Counted from the stretch's first letter, positions 29,588-39,666 are shown. The stretch: 64,000 nucleotides of DNA from Pseudolabrys sp. (GCA_022843325.1 JALHNV010000002.1:36920-100919), one strand, 5' to 3'. Notes: generated by a model from the sequence alone, not told the origin. Translations and numbers: made by a program.

Positions 29588-30253
29588 TCAAAACCTCGGC
29601 GCGTTGAACGCGACTTTGCCGGGGGCGATCTGGCGGAACTCGCCGGTGGCCTTGTCCAACACAGTCAGTTCGCCGGTGGCGACGCCGAAATAGGCGCCGT
29701 GGGTGGCGATCTTGCCCTTCTCGATTAGCTTGGCGATGTGCGGGAAGGTCATCAGGTTGTCGAGGCTGTTGACGATCGAGGCGCGCTCCAGCTTCGCAAC
29801 ATAGTCCGCCACCGGCATGTCGCCGCGCGGACCGAGTTTCTCCGCCGCCGGCGCCATCAGCGACATCCAGCTGCCGATGAAATCGCCGGCCGACAACGGC
29901 ACGTGGTCGCTGGCGAAGGCCAGCACGCCGCCGCACCTGGCGTGGCCGAGCACCACGATGTCTTTCACGCGCAGCGCGCCAACGGCGAATTCCAGTGCCG
30001 CCGAGACACCGTGCGCGCGGCCGTCCGGCTCGTAGGGCGGGATCAGGTTGGCGACGTTGCGCACCACGAACAATTCGCCCGGACCGGCGTCAAAGATGAC
30101 CTCCGGCGACACCCGCGAATCGCAGCAGCCGACAACCATGATGTGCGGCGACTGGCCACGTTCGGCGAGTTCTTTGTACCGGCTCTGCTCGACCTGCAAC
30201 CGGCCACCGGCGAAGGCGCTGTAGCCCTCGATCAAACGCTGCGGAAAGCTCAT
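29588..30253 (-). CDS. Beta-class carbonic anhydrase
   Basis: MVVGCCDSRVSPEVIFDAGPGELFVVRNVANLIPP; VLGHARCGG. Confidence 0.95.
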   Translation of the reverse strand: MSFPQRLIEGYSAFAGGRLQVEQSRYKELAERGQSPHIMVVGCCDSRVSPEVIFDAGPGELFVVRNVANLIPPYEPDGRAHGVSAALEFAVGALRVKDIVVLGHARCGGVLAFASDHVPLSAGDFIGSWMSLMAPAAEKLGPRGDMPVADYVAKLERASIVNSLDNLMTFPHIAKLIEKGKIATHGAYFGVATGELTVLDKATGEFRQIAPGKVAFNAPRF

Positions 30254-30370
30254 CCTGTCTTGCCCTGTCCTTGATGCCTGAATTTTGTTCCATGCTCGGC
30301 CATTGCGCAAGCATTATGCCGCAGGCCCGATGTTCATCGGTGGTTCAGGTCGACGCGCCGAAGAACGCCC

Positions 30371-32020
30371 ATGCTTTCACCCCACAAGCCGATCAGATCG
30401 AACCTTTCTTTACCGCGATTCCGCGCCCATGGATTTTCCGGACCGCAGATTGCGGTGATGTTCGCCGTCTTCACGCTGCTGATTTCGACGCCGATCTGGA
30501 CGTATCCGTTGCCGCCGCTGTCGGATTACGTCAACCACCTGGCGCGCATGCAGGTGCTGGCGACGCTGTCGACCAACCCGCTGCTGGCCAATTACTACGA
30601 GATCAACTGGCAGGTCATTCCCAACCTGACCATGGACCTCATCGTGCCGCGGCTGGCACAGGTCATGAACATCTATCTGGCCGGCCAGGTTTTCATCGTC
30701 GGCATGTTCGCGCTGATCATCTCCGGCATTCTGATGCTGAACCGTGCGCTGACCGGGCGCTGGTCGATGCTGCCGATGTTCGCGTTTCCGCTGCTCTACA
30801 ATCACGTCTTCCTGGTCGGGCTGATGAACTACATCTTCGGCCTCGGCGTGGCGTTGTGGGCGCTGGCCGGCTGGATCGCCGTGCGCGAGCGGGTCTGGCC
30901 GATCCGTATGGCGCTGGCCACGCTGTGCGTCGTGGTGCTGTTCTTCTGTCATCTGTCGTCGCTCGGCGTGTTCGGTATCGGCGTGCTGTCGTTCGAGCTG
31001 CTGCGGTTGTGGCAGCGGCGGGACGCGCCGTGGACGCCGCGCCTGGTAGATTTCGTGGCCAGCGGCCTGCCGTTTTTGGCCGCCGCGCCGCTGCTTTATC
31101 TCAGCCCGACCATGCAACTGGCTTCGGCGATCTACTGGGACCAGCTCGGCAAGTTCGACGGCCTGATGTACGCGATCGTCAGCTACTCGGACATCTACGT
31201 CGTGGTCTTTCTGGCGGTGCTGGTGGCCAGCATCGTCTGGGCGGTGCGCCACGTCGTGCTGCGCTTCCATCCGCTGGTCTACGTGCTGCTGATGGTCGGT
31301 GGCGCGGTCTACCTGGCGCTGCCGCGGGTCATGTTCGACACCTACATGACCGACCAGCGGGTGCCGATCGGCGTCGCCTTCATGCTCATCGCCTGCGGCG
31401 ATCTCGAACTGCGGCGGCGCCTGGTGCGCCGCGCCTTCATGACGGTGCTGATTGTCCTGACCGCCGGCCGGCTGCTGGAAATCGAACTGAACTGGTCGCA
31501 ACTGGCCGACTCGACCAGTCAGTTTCGCTCGTCGGTGCGGCGGATCGCGCCGGGCTCCAAGGTGTTCGTCGCCTATGCCGACCGCGCGTCCGGCGACGAT
31601 GTGCGCGACCTCGGTCTGGTACACGCCGCCAGCATTGCCACCATCGATCGCTCGGCGCTGGTGACGACCATCTTCACGGTGTCCGGCAAGCAGGTGCTGC
31701 AGGTGAAGCCCGAGTACCGCGACTTCGTCGACAGCCATGACGGCACGCCGCCGTCGATCGCACAGCTTCTGGTCGCCGCCGAACTGGCGCCGCCCAATAC
31801 GCCGGAATACTGGGCGAACTGGACAAAGTTCGACTATCTTTATCTGCTGTTCACCGAAGACGAGGCGCCCAATCCGGACCCGTCGCGGCTGAAGCTGGTG
31901 GCCGATGGCGACCGCTTCCAGTTGTACCGAATCGGCAACCGGGCACCGACATCAGCGCGCGTTGACGCTGCCGAAAAACGCGGCAACGCCACGTCTTGCC
32001 AGTTCGCTTTGGCGCGCTAG
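30371..32020 (+). CDS. Polytopic membrane protein, uncharacterised (549 aa)
   Basis: Many hydrophobic segments; possibly GT-C glycosyltransferase-like topology but no motif confirmed. Confidence 0.65.
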   Translation: MLSPHKPIRSNLSLPRFRAHGFSGPQIAVMFAVFTLLISTPIWTYPLPPLSDYVNHLARMQVLATLSTNPLLANYYEINWQVIPNLTMDLIVPRLAQVMNIYLAGQVFIVGMFALIISGILMLNRALTGRWSMLPMFAFPLLYNHVFLVGLMNYIFGLGVALWALAGWIAVRERVWPIRMALATLCVVVLFFCHLSSLGVFGIGVLSFELLRLWQRRDAPWTPRLVDFVASGLPFLAAAPLLYLSPTMQLASAIYWDQLGKFDGLMYAIVSYSDIYVVVFLAVLVASIVWAVRHVVLRFHPLVYVLLMVGGAVYLALPRVMFDTYMTDQRVPIGVAFMLIACGDLELRRRLVRRAFMTVLIVLTAGRLLEIELNWSQLADSTSQFRSSVRRIAPGSKVFVAYADRASGDDVRDLGLVHAASIATIDRSALVTTIFTVSGKQVLQVKPEYRDFVDSHDGTPPSIAQLLVAAELAPPNTPEYWANWTKFDYLYLLFTEDEAPNPDPSRLKLVADGDRFQLYRIGNRAPTSARVDAAEKRGNATSCQFALAR

Positions 32021-32030
32021 AGTCGGTCGC

Positions 32031-32906
32031 ATGACAATTCGCCCCCGCCGCAGCGTTCTCTATATGCCGGGCTCCAATGCCCGGGCGCTCGAAAAAGCCA
32101 AAACCCTTCCCGCCGACGGTGTCATTCTCGACCTCGAGGATTCGGTCGCGCCCGACGCCAAGGAGTCCGCCCGCCTGCAGGTCGCGGCGGTGGCCCAGGC
32201 CGGCGGCTTCGGTTCGCGCGAGCTGTGCATCCGCACCAATGGCATCGATACGCCGTGGTTTGCCGACGATCTTGCGGCGGCGGCACAGGCCGCGCCGGAC
32301 GGCATTGTCGTGCCCAAGATTTCCTCGGCCGGTCAGCTTGAGATGATCGGCAAGAAACTGCGCGACCTTGGCGCCGATCCGAAGACCCGCATCTGGGCGA
32401 TGATCGAATCGCCACAGGCGGTGTTCAACGTGCTGTCGATCGCAGCCTGCGCGCAGAACCCCGACACGCGGCTGGCCGGCTTCGTCATGGGCACCAACGA
32501 CATCGCCAAGGACACCCGGGCGCGGCTGGTGCCGGGCCGCTGGCCGATGATCGGCTGGCTGATGAACTGCATCGCCGCCGCGCGCATTCACGGCATCGAT
32601 GTGCTCGACGGCGTCTACAACAATGTCGGCGATGCCGAAGGCTTCGTGAAGGAATGCGAGCAGGGCCGCGACATGGGCTTCGACGGCAAGACGCTGATCC
32701 ATCCGAACCAGATCGAGCCCTGCAATGTTGCGTTCACGCCGTCGGACGACGAAGTCGCCTGGGCGCGCAAAATGATTGCCGCCTTCGATCTGCCTGAAAA
32801 CAAGTCCAGGGGTGTGGTGTCGATCGATGGCCGCATGGTCGAGCGGCTGCATGCCGACATGGGCCGCCGCACCGTGGCGATCGCCGAGGCCATCGCCGCG
32901 CGCTAG
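32031..32906 (+). CDS. CoA ester lyase (HpcH/HpaI aldolase / CitE family)
   Basis: MTIRPRRSVLYMPGSNARALEKAKTLPADGVILDLEDSVAPDAKESAR; MGTNDIAKDTRARLVPGR. Confidence 0.9.
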   Translation: MTIRPRRSVLYMPGSNARALEKAKTLPADGVILDLEDSVAPDAKESARLQVAAVAQAGGFGSRELCIRTNGIDTPWFADDLAAAAQAAPDGIVVPKISSAGQLEMIGKKLRDLGADPKTRIWAMIESPQAVFNVLSIAACAQNPDTRLAGFVMGTNDIAKDTRARLVPGRWPMIGWLMNCIAAARIHGIDVLDGVYNNVGDAEGFVKECEQGRDMGFDGKTLIHPNQIEPCNVAFTPSDDEVAWARKMIAAFDLPENKSRGVVSIDGRMVERLHADMGRRTVAIAEAIAAR

Positions 32907-33262
32907 CGGCGCAACCCGTCATCCGGGGACGGGGCAAACCGCTCCGCCGGCGGCGCGATCTCCGTCACCAGGTCGCGCACCAGCTTCTTGTTGGACAGCG
33001 GCGTCAGCGTCATCTCTTGCGGCGTCAGCCGCGCGGTGCAGGCATAGACGGTCTTGCCGTCGAGCTCGATCATGCACTCCTTGCAGGCATTGGCGTTGAT
33101 GCAGGAGAAGCGGATCGCCAGGCTCGGATCGCGGTGCACGCGGATCCAGCGCAGGCCGTCGAGCACCGACTGGCCCGGCTCGAACGGCACCTGATGGGTG
33201 TCGAAATGGCCGGCGGCGGCGTCGGTGCCGCGCCAGACTTTCAGGGTCGCCTGTTCGGTCAT
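32903..33262 (-). CDS. Short [2Fe-2S] ferredoxin-like protein resembling only the N-terminal domain of SdhB/FrdB
   Basis: 119 aa; SCINANACKECMIELDGKTVYAC (C-x5-C-x2-C-x11-C); no 4Fe-4S/3Fe-4S Cys motifs. Confidence 0.8.
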   Translation of the reverse strand: MTEQATLKVWRGTDAAAGHFDTHQVPFEPGQSVLDGLRWIRVHRDPSLAIRFSCINANACKECMIELDGKTVYACTARLTPQEMTLTPLSNKKLVRDLVTEIAPPAERFAPSPDDGLRR

Positions 33263-34941
33263 GATGCGGCTTTCTCGGGCGACAGCGCGATGCGGCCATC
33301 GCGCAGCGACACGAACTGGTTGACCGCCCAGTCCGGCGCCGTGTCCGGGTAATCCTCGCGGTGCTGCGCGCCGCGCGTCTCGGTGCGGGCCAGCGCCGCT
33401 TCAGTGACGACGCGCGCCACCTGGATCATGTTGCGCAGATCGAGCCAGTCGACGCGGCGCATGTCGAAGCGGTGGCCGTCGCCTTGCGGGCGGTCGCCAA
33501 GGTCTTGCGCCATCGCTTCGATCTGCGTCAGCGCACGTTTCAATCCAGTCTCGTTGCGCAAGGCGCCGACGTCGTCCTGCATGGTGGCCTGCAGCGTCTG
33601 CACCATCTCGGCGGTGTTGATCTCGCGGTCCGGCGCGCCGGCCGCGATGAGGTCGATCGCCGCCGGGGCATTGTCTGCATCGGCCCGCCCGCGCGTAGCC
33701 TTGCCGGCATAATCGGCGGCGACCCGGCCAGCGCGGCGGCCGAACACAAAGGCCTCGGTGATGGCGTTGCCGGACAGGCGGTTGGCGCCATTAGCGCCGC
33801 CGACCGCTTCGCCCGCCGCGAACAGGCCGGGCACGCCGGTCTGCATTTGCGTGTCGGCCGCGATGCCGCCCATGTGGTAATGCGCGATCGGCGCCACCTC
33901 GATTGGCATCTTGGTCAGGTCGATGCCGTTCTCGGCCAGCTTGTCGATCACCGGGCCGAAGGCCTCGCGCAATTTTGTTTCCGGCACATGCTGGAAGCTG
34001 AGGAAGGCGCCGCCGTTGGGCGAGCCGCGGCCGGCTTCGACCTCCTTGACGATGGCGTAGCTGCCGACGTCGCGGGTGACGACATACTTGCCGTTCTCGA
34101 CGGCGCCGTAGTTCTGGGTGAACTCTTCCATCTTGTTGTTGAGCAAGCGGCCGCCGAGCTTGTAGCGGAACGGGTCCCACATGATGGGGTCCATGCCGAT
34201 CAGCCGCGGCGCCAGATGGCCGATCGGGAAGAACTGCACGAATTCCATGTCGACCAGCCGGGCGCCGGCGCGCAGCGCCAGCGCGTAGCCGTCGCCGCCC
34301 ATGTTCGAGGAGGCGCTGTTGCGCCGGTACAGCCGGGTCAGCCCGCCGGTGGCAAGGATGGTGGCCTTGGCCGAGATGATGACGGGCGCACCGCTGCCGA
34401 GATGCAGCGCGGCGGCGCCGACCACCGCGCCGTCATGGTGCAGCAGATCGACGATGCAGAGATCGCCGGCCTTGGTGATGCCGGCGGTCTTGTTGACGAC
34501 GGTGCGCAGCGTCTTCGACACGGCGGGGCCGGTGTTGAGGAAGTCGACATAGACGCAGCGCGGCCGGTCGTGGCCGGGCGCCATCGCCTGGGTGATGTGG
34601 CCGTCCTTGCGGGCCCAGCCGACACCCCATTCGTCCATGGTGCGGATGCAATCGGGCCCGTCCTCGCACAGCAACTGCGCCAGCGCCGGATTGCTCAGGC
34701 CGCGGCCGGCCTTCAGCGTGTCCTGATAGTGATGCGACCAGTGGTCGTCGGTCTGAGAGCCGAGTGCGACGGCGACCGTCATCTGCGCCATCACCGTGGC
34801 GCCGCCGCGGCCGATCAGGCTGCGGTCGGCGAGCAGCACCTTGGCGCCGCCGCGCGCCGCCTCGATCGCGGCATACATGCCGGCGGCGCCGGAGCCGATC
34901 ACCAGAACGTCGGTTTCGGCGCGCATCGGATCGGCGGTCAT
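33259..34941 (-). CDS. SdhA/FrdA-like FAD-binding flavoprotein subunit
   Basis: TDVLVIGSGAAGMYAAIEAARGGAKVLLADRS; HYHMGGIAADTQMQTGVPGLFAAGEAVGGANGANRLSGNAITEAFVFGRRAG; 4-nt overlap with downstream [2Fe-2S] gene. Confidence 0.88.
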   Translation of the reverse strand: MTADPMRAETDVLVIGSGAAGMYAAIEAARGGAKVLLADRSLIGRGGATVMAQMTVAVALGSQTDDHWSHHYQDTLKAGRGLSNPALAQLLCEDGPDCIRTMDEWGVGWARKDGHITQAMAPGHDRPRCVYVDFLNTGPAVSKTLRTVVNKTAGITKAGDLCIVDLLHHDGAVVGAAALHLGSGAPVIISAKATILATGGLTRLYRRNSASSNMGGDGYALALRAGARLVDMEFVQFFPIGHLAPRLIGMDPIMWDPFRYKLGGRLLNNKMEEFTQNYGAVENGKYVVTRDVGSYAIVKEVEAGRGSPNGGAFLSFQHVPETKLREAFGPVIDKLAENGIDLTKMPIEVAPIAHYHMGGIAADTQMQTGVPGLFAAGEAVGGANGANRLSGNAITEAFVFGRRAGRVAADYAGKATRGRADADNAPAAIDLIAAGAPDREINTAEMVQTLQATMQDDVGALRNETGLKRALTQIEAMAQDLGDRPQGDGHRFDMRRVDWLDLRNMIQVARVVTEAALARTETRGAQHREDYPDTAPDWAVNQFVSLRDGRIALSPEKAAS

Positions 34942-35012
34942 GGATTGCCCTTGAAGGACGCGGGACAATGAAACGGCGCGGCGTTTACCGCCGCGCGAGC
35001 GCTACGCCCAAG

Positions 35013-35618
35013 TCACGCCCAGGGGCGCGCCGCCTTGGTCTGTTCTTCGTAGCTGGCGATCTTGTCGTTCTTCTGGTGCGTCAGGCCGATATCGTCGAGG
35101 CCGTTGAGCATGCAGTGCTTGCGGTGGGCGTCGATCTCGAACTTGATCATGCCACCGTCCGGGCCGCGGATTTCCTGCTTTTCAAGATCGATCGACAGCG
35201 TGGCGTTGGCGCCGCGGTCGGCGTCGTCGAACAGCTTCTCGAGGTCTTCCGGCGAAACGCGGATCGGCAGCACGCCGTTCTTGAAGCAGTTGTTGTAGAA
35301 GATGTCGCCGAACGAGGTCGAGATCACGCAGCGGATACCGAAATCCATCAGCGCCCACGGCGCGTGTTCGCGCGACGAGCCGCAGCCGAAATTGTCGCCG
35401 GCGACCAGGATCTTGGAATTGCGGTAGGCCGGCTTGTTGAGCACGAAGTCCGGGTTCTCGGCGCCGTCGTCGAGATAGCGCTGTTCGGAGAACAGGCCTT
35501 TGCCCAGGCCGGTGCGCTTGATGGTCTTGAGGTACTGCTTGGGGATGATCATGTCGGTGTCGACATTGATGATCCGCAACGGCGCCGCAACGCCTTCCAG
35601 GGTGGTGAACTTGTCCAT
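35013..35618 (-). CDS. leuD: 3-isopropylmalate dehydratase small subunit
   Basis: [56 protein letters not shown]. Confidence 0.96.
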   Translation of the reverse strand: MDKFTTLEGVAAPLRIINVDTDMIIPKQYLKTIKRTGLGKGLFSEQRYLDDGAENPDFVLNKPAYRNSKILVAGDNFGCGSSREHAPWALMDFGIRCVISTSFGDIFYNNCFKNGVLPIRVSPEDLEKLFDDADRGANATLSIDLEKQEIRGPDGGMIKFEIDAHRKHCMLNGLDDIGLTHQKNDKIASYEEQTKAARPWA

Positions 35619-35733
35619 GGTCTGTCTGCTTTCCGCTGGGCTGCTCAAGAACCGCTATGTTTCATAGATTGTCCGCGGCCCCGGTCAATAGGCGGGCCCC
35701 GGCGGGAACCCTGACATGCGCGTCATGCGGGTC

Positions 35734-36144
35734 TCAGGCGCCTTTTTCGCGGCCCGGCAGCGCCGCCAGTTCGGCCAGCCAGGGGCGCGCCGAGCGGGTC
35801 CAGTTCTGCGACTTCGGCGTGATCTGCTCGCGCTGGCGCAAGGTGCCGACCCGCAGCGTGTAGGCCGGCGGATTGTCGCCTGCGGCGCTGGCGTAGAGCT
35901 GCGTCCCGCAATTCGGGCAGAACGCCTGCACGCGCTTGTTGCCGCTCTCCGCCGTGGTCTTGAGGTAGCGCGCCGGCTCGCCTTTCAGCAGGGTGAACTG
36001 GGCCGCCGGGACGCTGACATTGACCCGGAAGGCGGTGCCGGTGATCGCCTGGCAGTCCGTACAGTGGCAGATCGAGGCGGTGGCCGGGTCGGCTTCGGCT
36101 TCAAAGGCGATGGCACCACAGTGGCAGCTACCGTCGATTTTCAT
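35734..36144 (-). CDS. GFA family (glutathione-dependent formaldehyde-activating-like) protein
   Basis: GSCHCGAIAFEAEADPATASICHCTDCQAITGTAFRVNV. Confidence 0.9.
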   Translation of the reverse strand: MKIDGSCHCGAIAFEAEADPATASICHCTDCQAITGTAFRVNVSVPAAQFTLLKGEPARYLKTTAESGNKRVQAFCPNCGTQLYASAAGDNPPAYTLRVGTLRQREQITPKSQNWTRSARPWLAELAALPGREKGA

Positions 36145-36156
36145 GTGTCTCCCCCG

Positions 36157-36579
36157 TCAGTCGGCCGCGGCTTCGATCTTGTCGATGTCGTCGTCGCTGA
36201 GCCCGAAATGGTGGCCGATCTCGTGGACCAGCACGTGGGTGACGATCGCGCCCAGCGCTTCCTCGTGCTCGGCCCAGTAATCCAGGATCGGCCGGCGGTA
36301 CAACCAGATCATGTTGGGCACCACCTGCGGCGCCGATTCCGACTGGAACGGCAGCCCGACGCCCTGAAACAGGCCGAGCAGGTCAAATTCGGTCTCGGCC
36401 TGCATGGTTTCGAGGACCTCCTCGGTCGGGAAGTCCTCGACCCGGATCACCAGACCCTCGCACAGCGCGCGGAAATGCTCCGGCAGCCGGGCATAGGCCT
36501 CCTCGGCGAGGCTCTCGATATCGCCCAGGGAGGGGGAGACCATGCCCTTGAGGGCGTGCGGGTCGGTGAATTTGGCCAT
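36157..36579 (-). CDS. Zincin-like metallopeptidase family protein
   Basis: HVLVHEIGHHFGLSDDDID (HExxHxxGxxD). Confidence 0.9.
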   Translation of the reverse strand: MAKFTDPHALKGMVSPSLGDIESLAEEAYARLPEHFRALCEGLVIRVEDFPTEEVLETMQAETEFDLLGLFQGVGLPFQSESAPQVVPNMIWLYRRPILDYWAEHEEALGAIVTHVLVHEIGHHFGLSDDDIDKIEAAAD

Positions 36580-36678
36580 GGCGCTGTTCTAGGCGACCTT
36601 GCCCCGTTCACCAAACGGTTGACGAAATTGTCGAAATAAGCGACCGTTAACCATTGTGGCGAGAATGGGGTGGAGGTC

Positions 36679-37008
36679 ATGTCCGGCAAGGGGATGGCGG
36701 TTGCCGTTGGTTTTTTGAGTGCCGTGCTGCTCGCAAGCGCGACGCCGGCGTCGGCTGAGTTCTTCGGCTGCAACGACAAGTCGGCGCGCAGCGCCCGCAC
36801 CGTTGTGGCCCCCCGCGCTGCTCATGCGGCGCGCGCTCAGGCGCACACCCAGGAATTCGCGGCGCAGTCGCGCACCCGCATCACCGTCTATCCGCGCCGC
36901 ACCCAGCCGGGCCCGAACTCGAAACGTCAGTGCCGGGCGCAGCTGGTGAAGGAATATAGGGCCAGCGGCACGGTGATCGTGCCGAAGATGAACTGCTGGT
37001 GGGAGTAG
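36679..37008 (+). CDS. Secreted hypothetical protein
   Basis: Signal peptide MSGKGMAVAVGFLSAVLLASATPASA; basic C-terminal region. Confidence 0.6.
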   Translation: MSGKGMAVAVGFLSAVLLASATPASAEFFGCNDKSARSARTVVAPRAAHAARAQAHTQEFAAQSRTRITVYPRRTQPGPNSKRQCRAQLVKEYRASGTVIVPKMNCWWE

Positions 37009-37024
37009 CGGCGCGCTGATGCGC

Positions 37025-37825
37025 TCAACCCGGCGGGTCCGCCGGCTTGTCGGCGGTGCTCTCGCCCGGTTCGCCCGTTTCCGCGTTCGCTTTTTCCAGA
37101 CTCTGCTGGTTCAGCGACTTTATGAAATTCTGATACTGGCCGTAGTCGGCCATGCCGTCCACGGGCGTCATTTGAGACGTATAATGAGCCCAGGCCGCCA
37201 AGTTCCCGGCTTTTAGTTTTTTCTTCGCCGCATCATCCAGCACGATTGTGTACGGTAGCATTGAATGGTTGGCGCTGGCCAGCAGCGTTGTTTGCTGGCC
37301 CAAAGTCTTGATGCCGCTTTCGACCGACGCGACGCTTTGCTCGACCTTGGCGATCTGCTCGCGCAACGCCGCGATCCGCGGCAGTTCGTTTTCGATGGTG
37401 GCGATCGAGGCCTGAAGCGTCTGCGCGGTGTTGCCGATCGACTTGGTGTTGGCGGCGAAGACCGCGGGCAGCGTGTTGACTTCCTGCGTCAGCGACGCGA
37501 TCTGGGTTCTGGTTTGCAGGATCTGCTGTTCGAGCGCGCTGAGTTTCAGTTCGAATTTCTGGGTGTCGACCGTGAAATTGATATTCCGAAACAACGGCGA
37601 CACCAGCAGCACCGTGCCGAACCCGAGCAGCAAGGCACTGCCCATCTTGAAGTTCTGAATTCTGAACCACACCCAGGACGGCGAGAAAACGGCGAAGCCG
37701 CCGAAGATGATGGCGCCGAGAATGCTGAGGGCTTTCGCCCAATCCAGAACGCTGTCGGGTGTCATTGTTGGCCCCATGATGAACGCCGCGTCATATGGGT
37801 GCGCTTCGGTCTTGTCCTGGCGCAC
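37025..37825 (-). CDS. Hypothetical protein with N-terminal TM segments and coiled coil
   Basis: TM segments followed by heptad-like FELKLSALEQQILQTRTQIASLTQEVNTL. Confidence 0.6.
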   Translation of the reverse strand: MRQDKTEAHPYDAAFIMGPTMTPDSVLDWAKALSILGAIIFGGFAVFSPSWVWFRIQNFKMGSALLLGFGTVLLVSPLFRNINFTVDTQKFELKLSALEQQILQTRTQIASLTQEVNTLPAVFAANTKSIGNTAQTLQASIATIENELPRIAALREQIAKVEQSVASVESGIKTLGQQTTLLASANHSMLPYTIVLDDAAKKKLKAGNLAAWAHYTSQMTPVDGMADYGQYQNFIKSLNQQSLEKANAETGEPGESTADKPADPPG

Positions 37826-37905
37826 TCACTGCAAGGAGGCAGTGCCCGGATGACGAGATACGCCACAATAGTATAGCGAGAATTTCAGCGAGGCACAACT
37901 TAAGG

Positions 37906-37934
37906 AAAAGGCCCGCGCATTGGCGGGCCTTTTG
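37906..37934. terminator. Rho-independent terminator downstream of leuC
   Basis: aaaaggcccgcgcattggcgggcctttt. Confidence 0.8.
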
Positions 37935-37965
37935 TATTTCGCGGCATCGGTATCGATGTCGTGCG

Positions 37966-39369
37966 TTACTTCCACTCCCGCACGTCGACGAAGTGGCCGG
38001 CAATTGCCGCCGCCGCTGCCATCGCCGGCGACACCAGATGGGTGCGGCCCTTGTAGCCCTGGCGGCCTTCGAAGTTGCGGTTCGAGGTCGAGGCGCAGCG
38101 CTCTTCCGGCTTCAGCTTGTCCGGGTTCATGGCGAGGCACATCGAGCAACCCGGCTCGCGCCAGTCGAAGCCGGCGGCCTTGAAGATCTTGTCGAGGCCT
38201 TCGGCTTCCGCCTGCTCCTTCACCAGGCCGGAGCCCGGCACGATCATGGCGTAGACATTGCCGTTGACGGTCTTGCCTTCGGCGATCTTGGCCGCGGCGC
38301 GCAAATCCTCGATGCGGCCATTGGTGCAGGAGCCGATGAAGACGCGGTCGAGCTTGATGTCGGTGATCTTCTCACCGCCATGCAGGCCCATGTAGGCGAG
38401 CGAGCGTTCGGCGGCGACGCGCTTCTTTTCATCGGCGATTTCGGCCGCCACCGGCACGCGGCCGGACACCGAGATCACCTGCTCCGGGCTGGTGCCCCAG
38501 CTGACGATCGGCGGCAGCTTGGCGGCATCGAGCCGGATTTGGCGGTCGAAATGCGCGCCGTCGTCGGAGCGCAGCGTCTCCCAGTAGCGCATCGCCTGGT
38601 CCCAGCGGTCGCCCTTCGGCGCCATCGGCCGGTCCTTGAGATAGGCGTAGACCTTCTCGTCGGGCGCGATGAAGCCGGCCTTGGCGCCGCCTTCGACCGA
38701 CATGTTGCAGATCGTCATGCGGCCTTCGATGGAGATGTCGCGGATCGCTTCGCCGGCATATTCCAGCGCATAGCCGGTGCCGCCGGCGGTGCCGATCTCG
38801 CCGATGATGGCGAGGATGATGTCCTTGGCGGTGACGCCGTCCGGCAGCTTGCCGTCGACGACGGCGCGCATGTTCTTGGACTTGGTCTGGATCAGCGTCT
38901 GCGTCGCCAGCACGTGCTCGACTTCCGACGTGCCGATGCCATAGGCCAGCGCGCCGAACGCGCCATGCGTCGCCGTGTGGCTGTCGCCGCACACGATGGT
39001 GGTGCCGGGCAGGGTGAATCCCTGCTCGGGGCCGATGATGTGCACGATGCCCTGGCGCCGGTCGAACTCGTCGAAATACTGGATGCCGAAGTCCTTGGCG
39101 TTCTGCGCCAGCGTCGCGATCTGCTCGGCGCTTTCCGGATCGGGATTGGGCAGCTTGCGGTCCGAGGTCGGCACGTTGTGATCGACCACGGCGAGCGTCT
39201 TGTCCGGCGCATGCACCTTGCGGCCGGCGGTGCGCAGGCCTTCGAATGCCTGCGGCGACGTCACTTCGTGGACCAGATGGCGGTCGATGTAGATCAACGC
39301 GGTGCCGTCGGGCTGTTCGTCAACCAGATGGTCGTCCCACATTTTGTCGTAGAGCGTGCGCGGTTTCAT
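37966..39369 (-). CDS. leuC: 3-isopropylmalate dehydratase large subunit
   Basis: [59 protein letters not shown]. Confidence 0.97.
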   Translation of the reverse strand: MKPRTLYDKMWDDHLVDEQPDGTALIYIDRHLVHEVTSPQAFEGLRTAGRKVHAPDKTLAVVDHNVPTSDRKLPNPDPESAEQIATLAQNAKDFGIQYFDEFDRRQGIVHIIGPEQGFTLPGTTIVCGDSHTATHGAFGALAYGIGTSEVEHVLATQTLIQTKSKNMRAVVDGKLPDGVTAKDIILAIIGEIGTAGGTGYALEYAGEAIRDISIEGRMTICNMSVEGGAKAGFIAPDEKVYAYLKDRPMAPKGDRWDQAMRYWETLRSDDGAHFDRQIRLDAAKLPPIVSWGTSPEQVISVSGRVPVAAEIADEKKRVAAERSLAYMGLHGGEKITDIKLDRVFIGSCTNGRIEDLRAAAKIAEGKTVNGNVYAMIVPGSGLVKEQAEAEGLDKIFKAAGFDWREPGCSMCLAMNPDKLKPEERCASTSNRNFEGRQGYKGRTHLVSPAMAAAAAIAGHFVDVREWK

Positions 39370-39466
39370 GACTCGATGACCTTGGGTCGGATTTAAGCGT
39401 GTGCGGATGAAGGGAAGTGGCTGGCGAGCAACGCGCCTGGCGCGAGGCCTGCCGGCAGTGCGCCGG

Positions 39467-39562
39467 TCAAAGCCCCACTTGCACCGACGCCAGCCGGCCG
39501 AAAAACCGGGAGGGCAGGCGCTTGTGATCGCTGATGATGATCCGCCGGGCCTTGGAAATCAT
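39467..39562 (-). CDS. Candidate 31-aa small ORF upstream of leuC
   Basis: ATG at 39562: [31 protein letters not shown]; no clear SD. Confidence 0.25.
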   Translation of the reverse strand: MISKARRIIISDHKRLPSRFFGRLASVQVGL

Positions 39563-39612
39563 GTTGGCTATATAGTCGATTGGAATCGTTCCGACAACGC
39601 GAACCGGCCATG

Positions 39613-39640
39613 CAAAAGGGGCCGCTTGCGGCGGCCCCTG
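39613..39640 (-). terminator. Rho-independent terminator downstream of rplS
   Basis: Minus strand aggggccgccgcaagcggccccttttgca. Confidence 0.8.
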
Positions 39641-39666
39641 AATGCAGTCCCCGGCAAATGGCGGGT

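Noticed and set aside
30410-31738. 442-aa minus ORF opposite the membrane protein
   Set aside because: His/Gln/Arg/Asp-rich mirror-frame translation of hydrophobic codons; not a credible protein.
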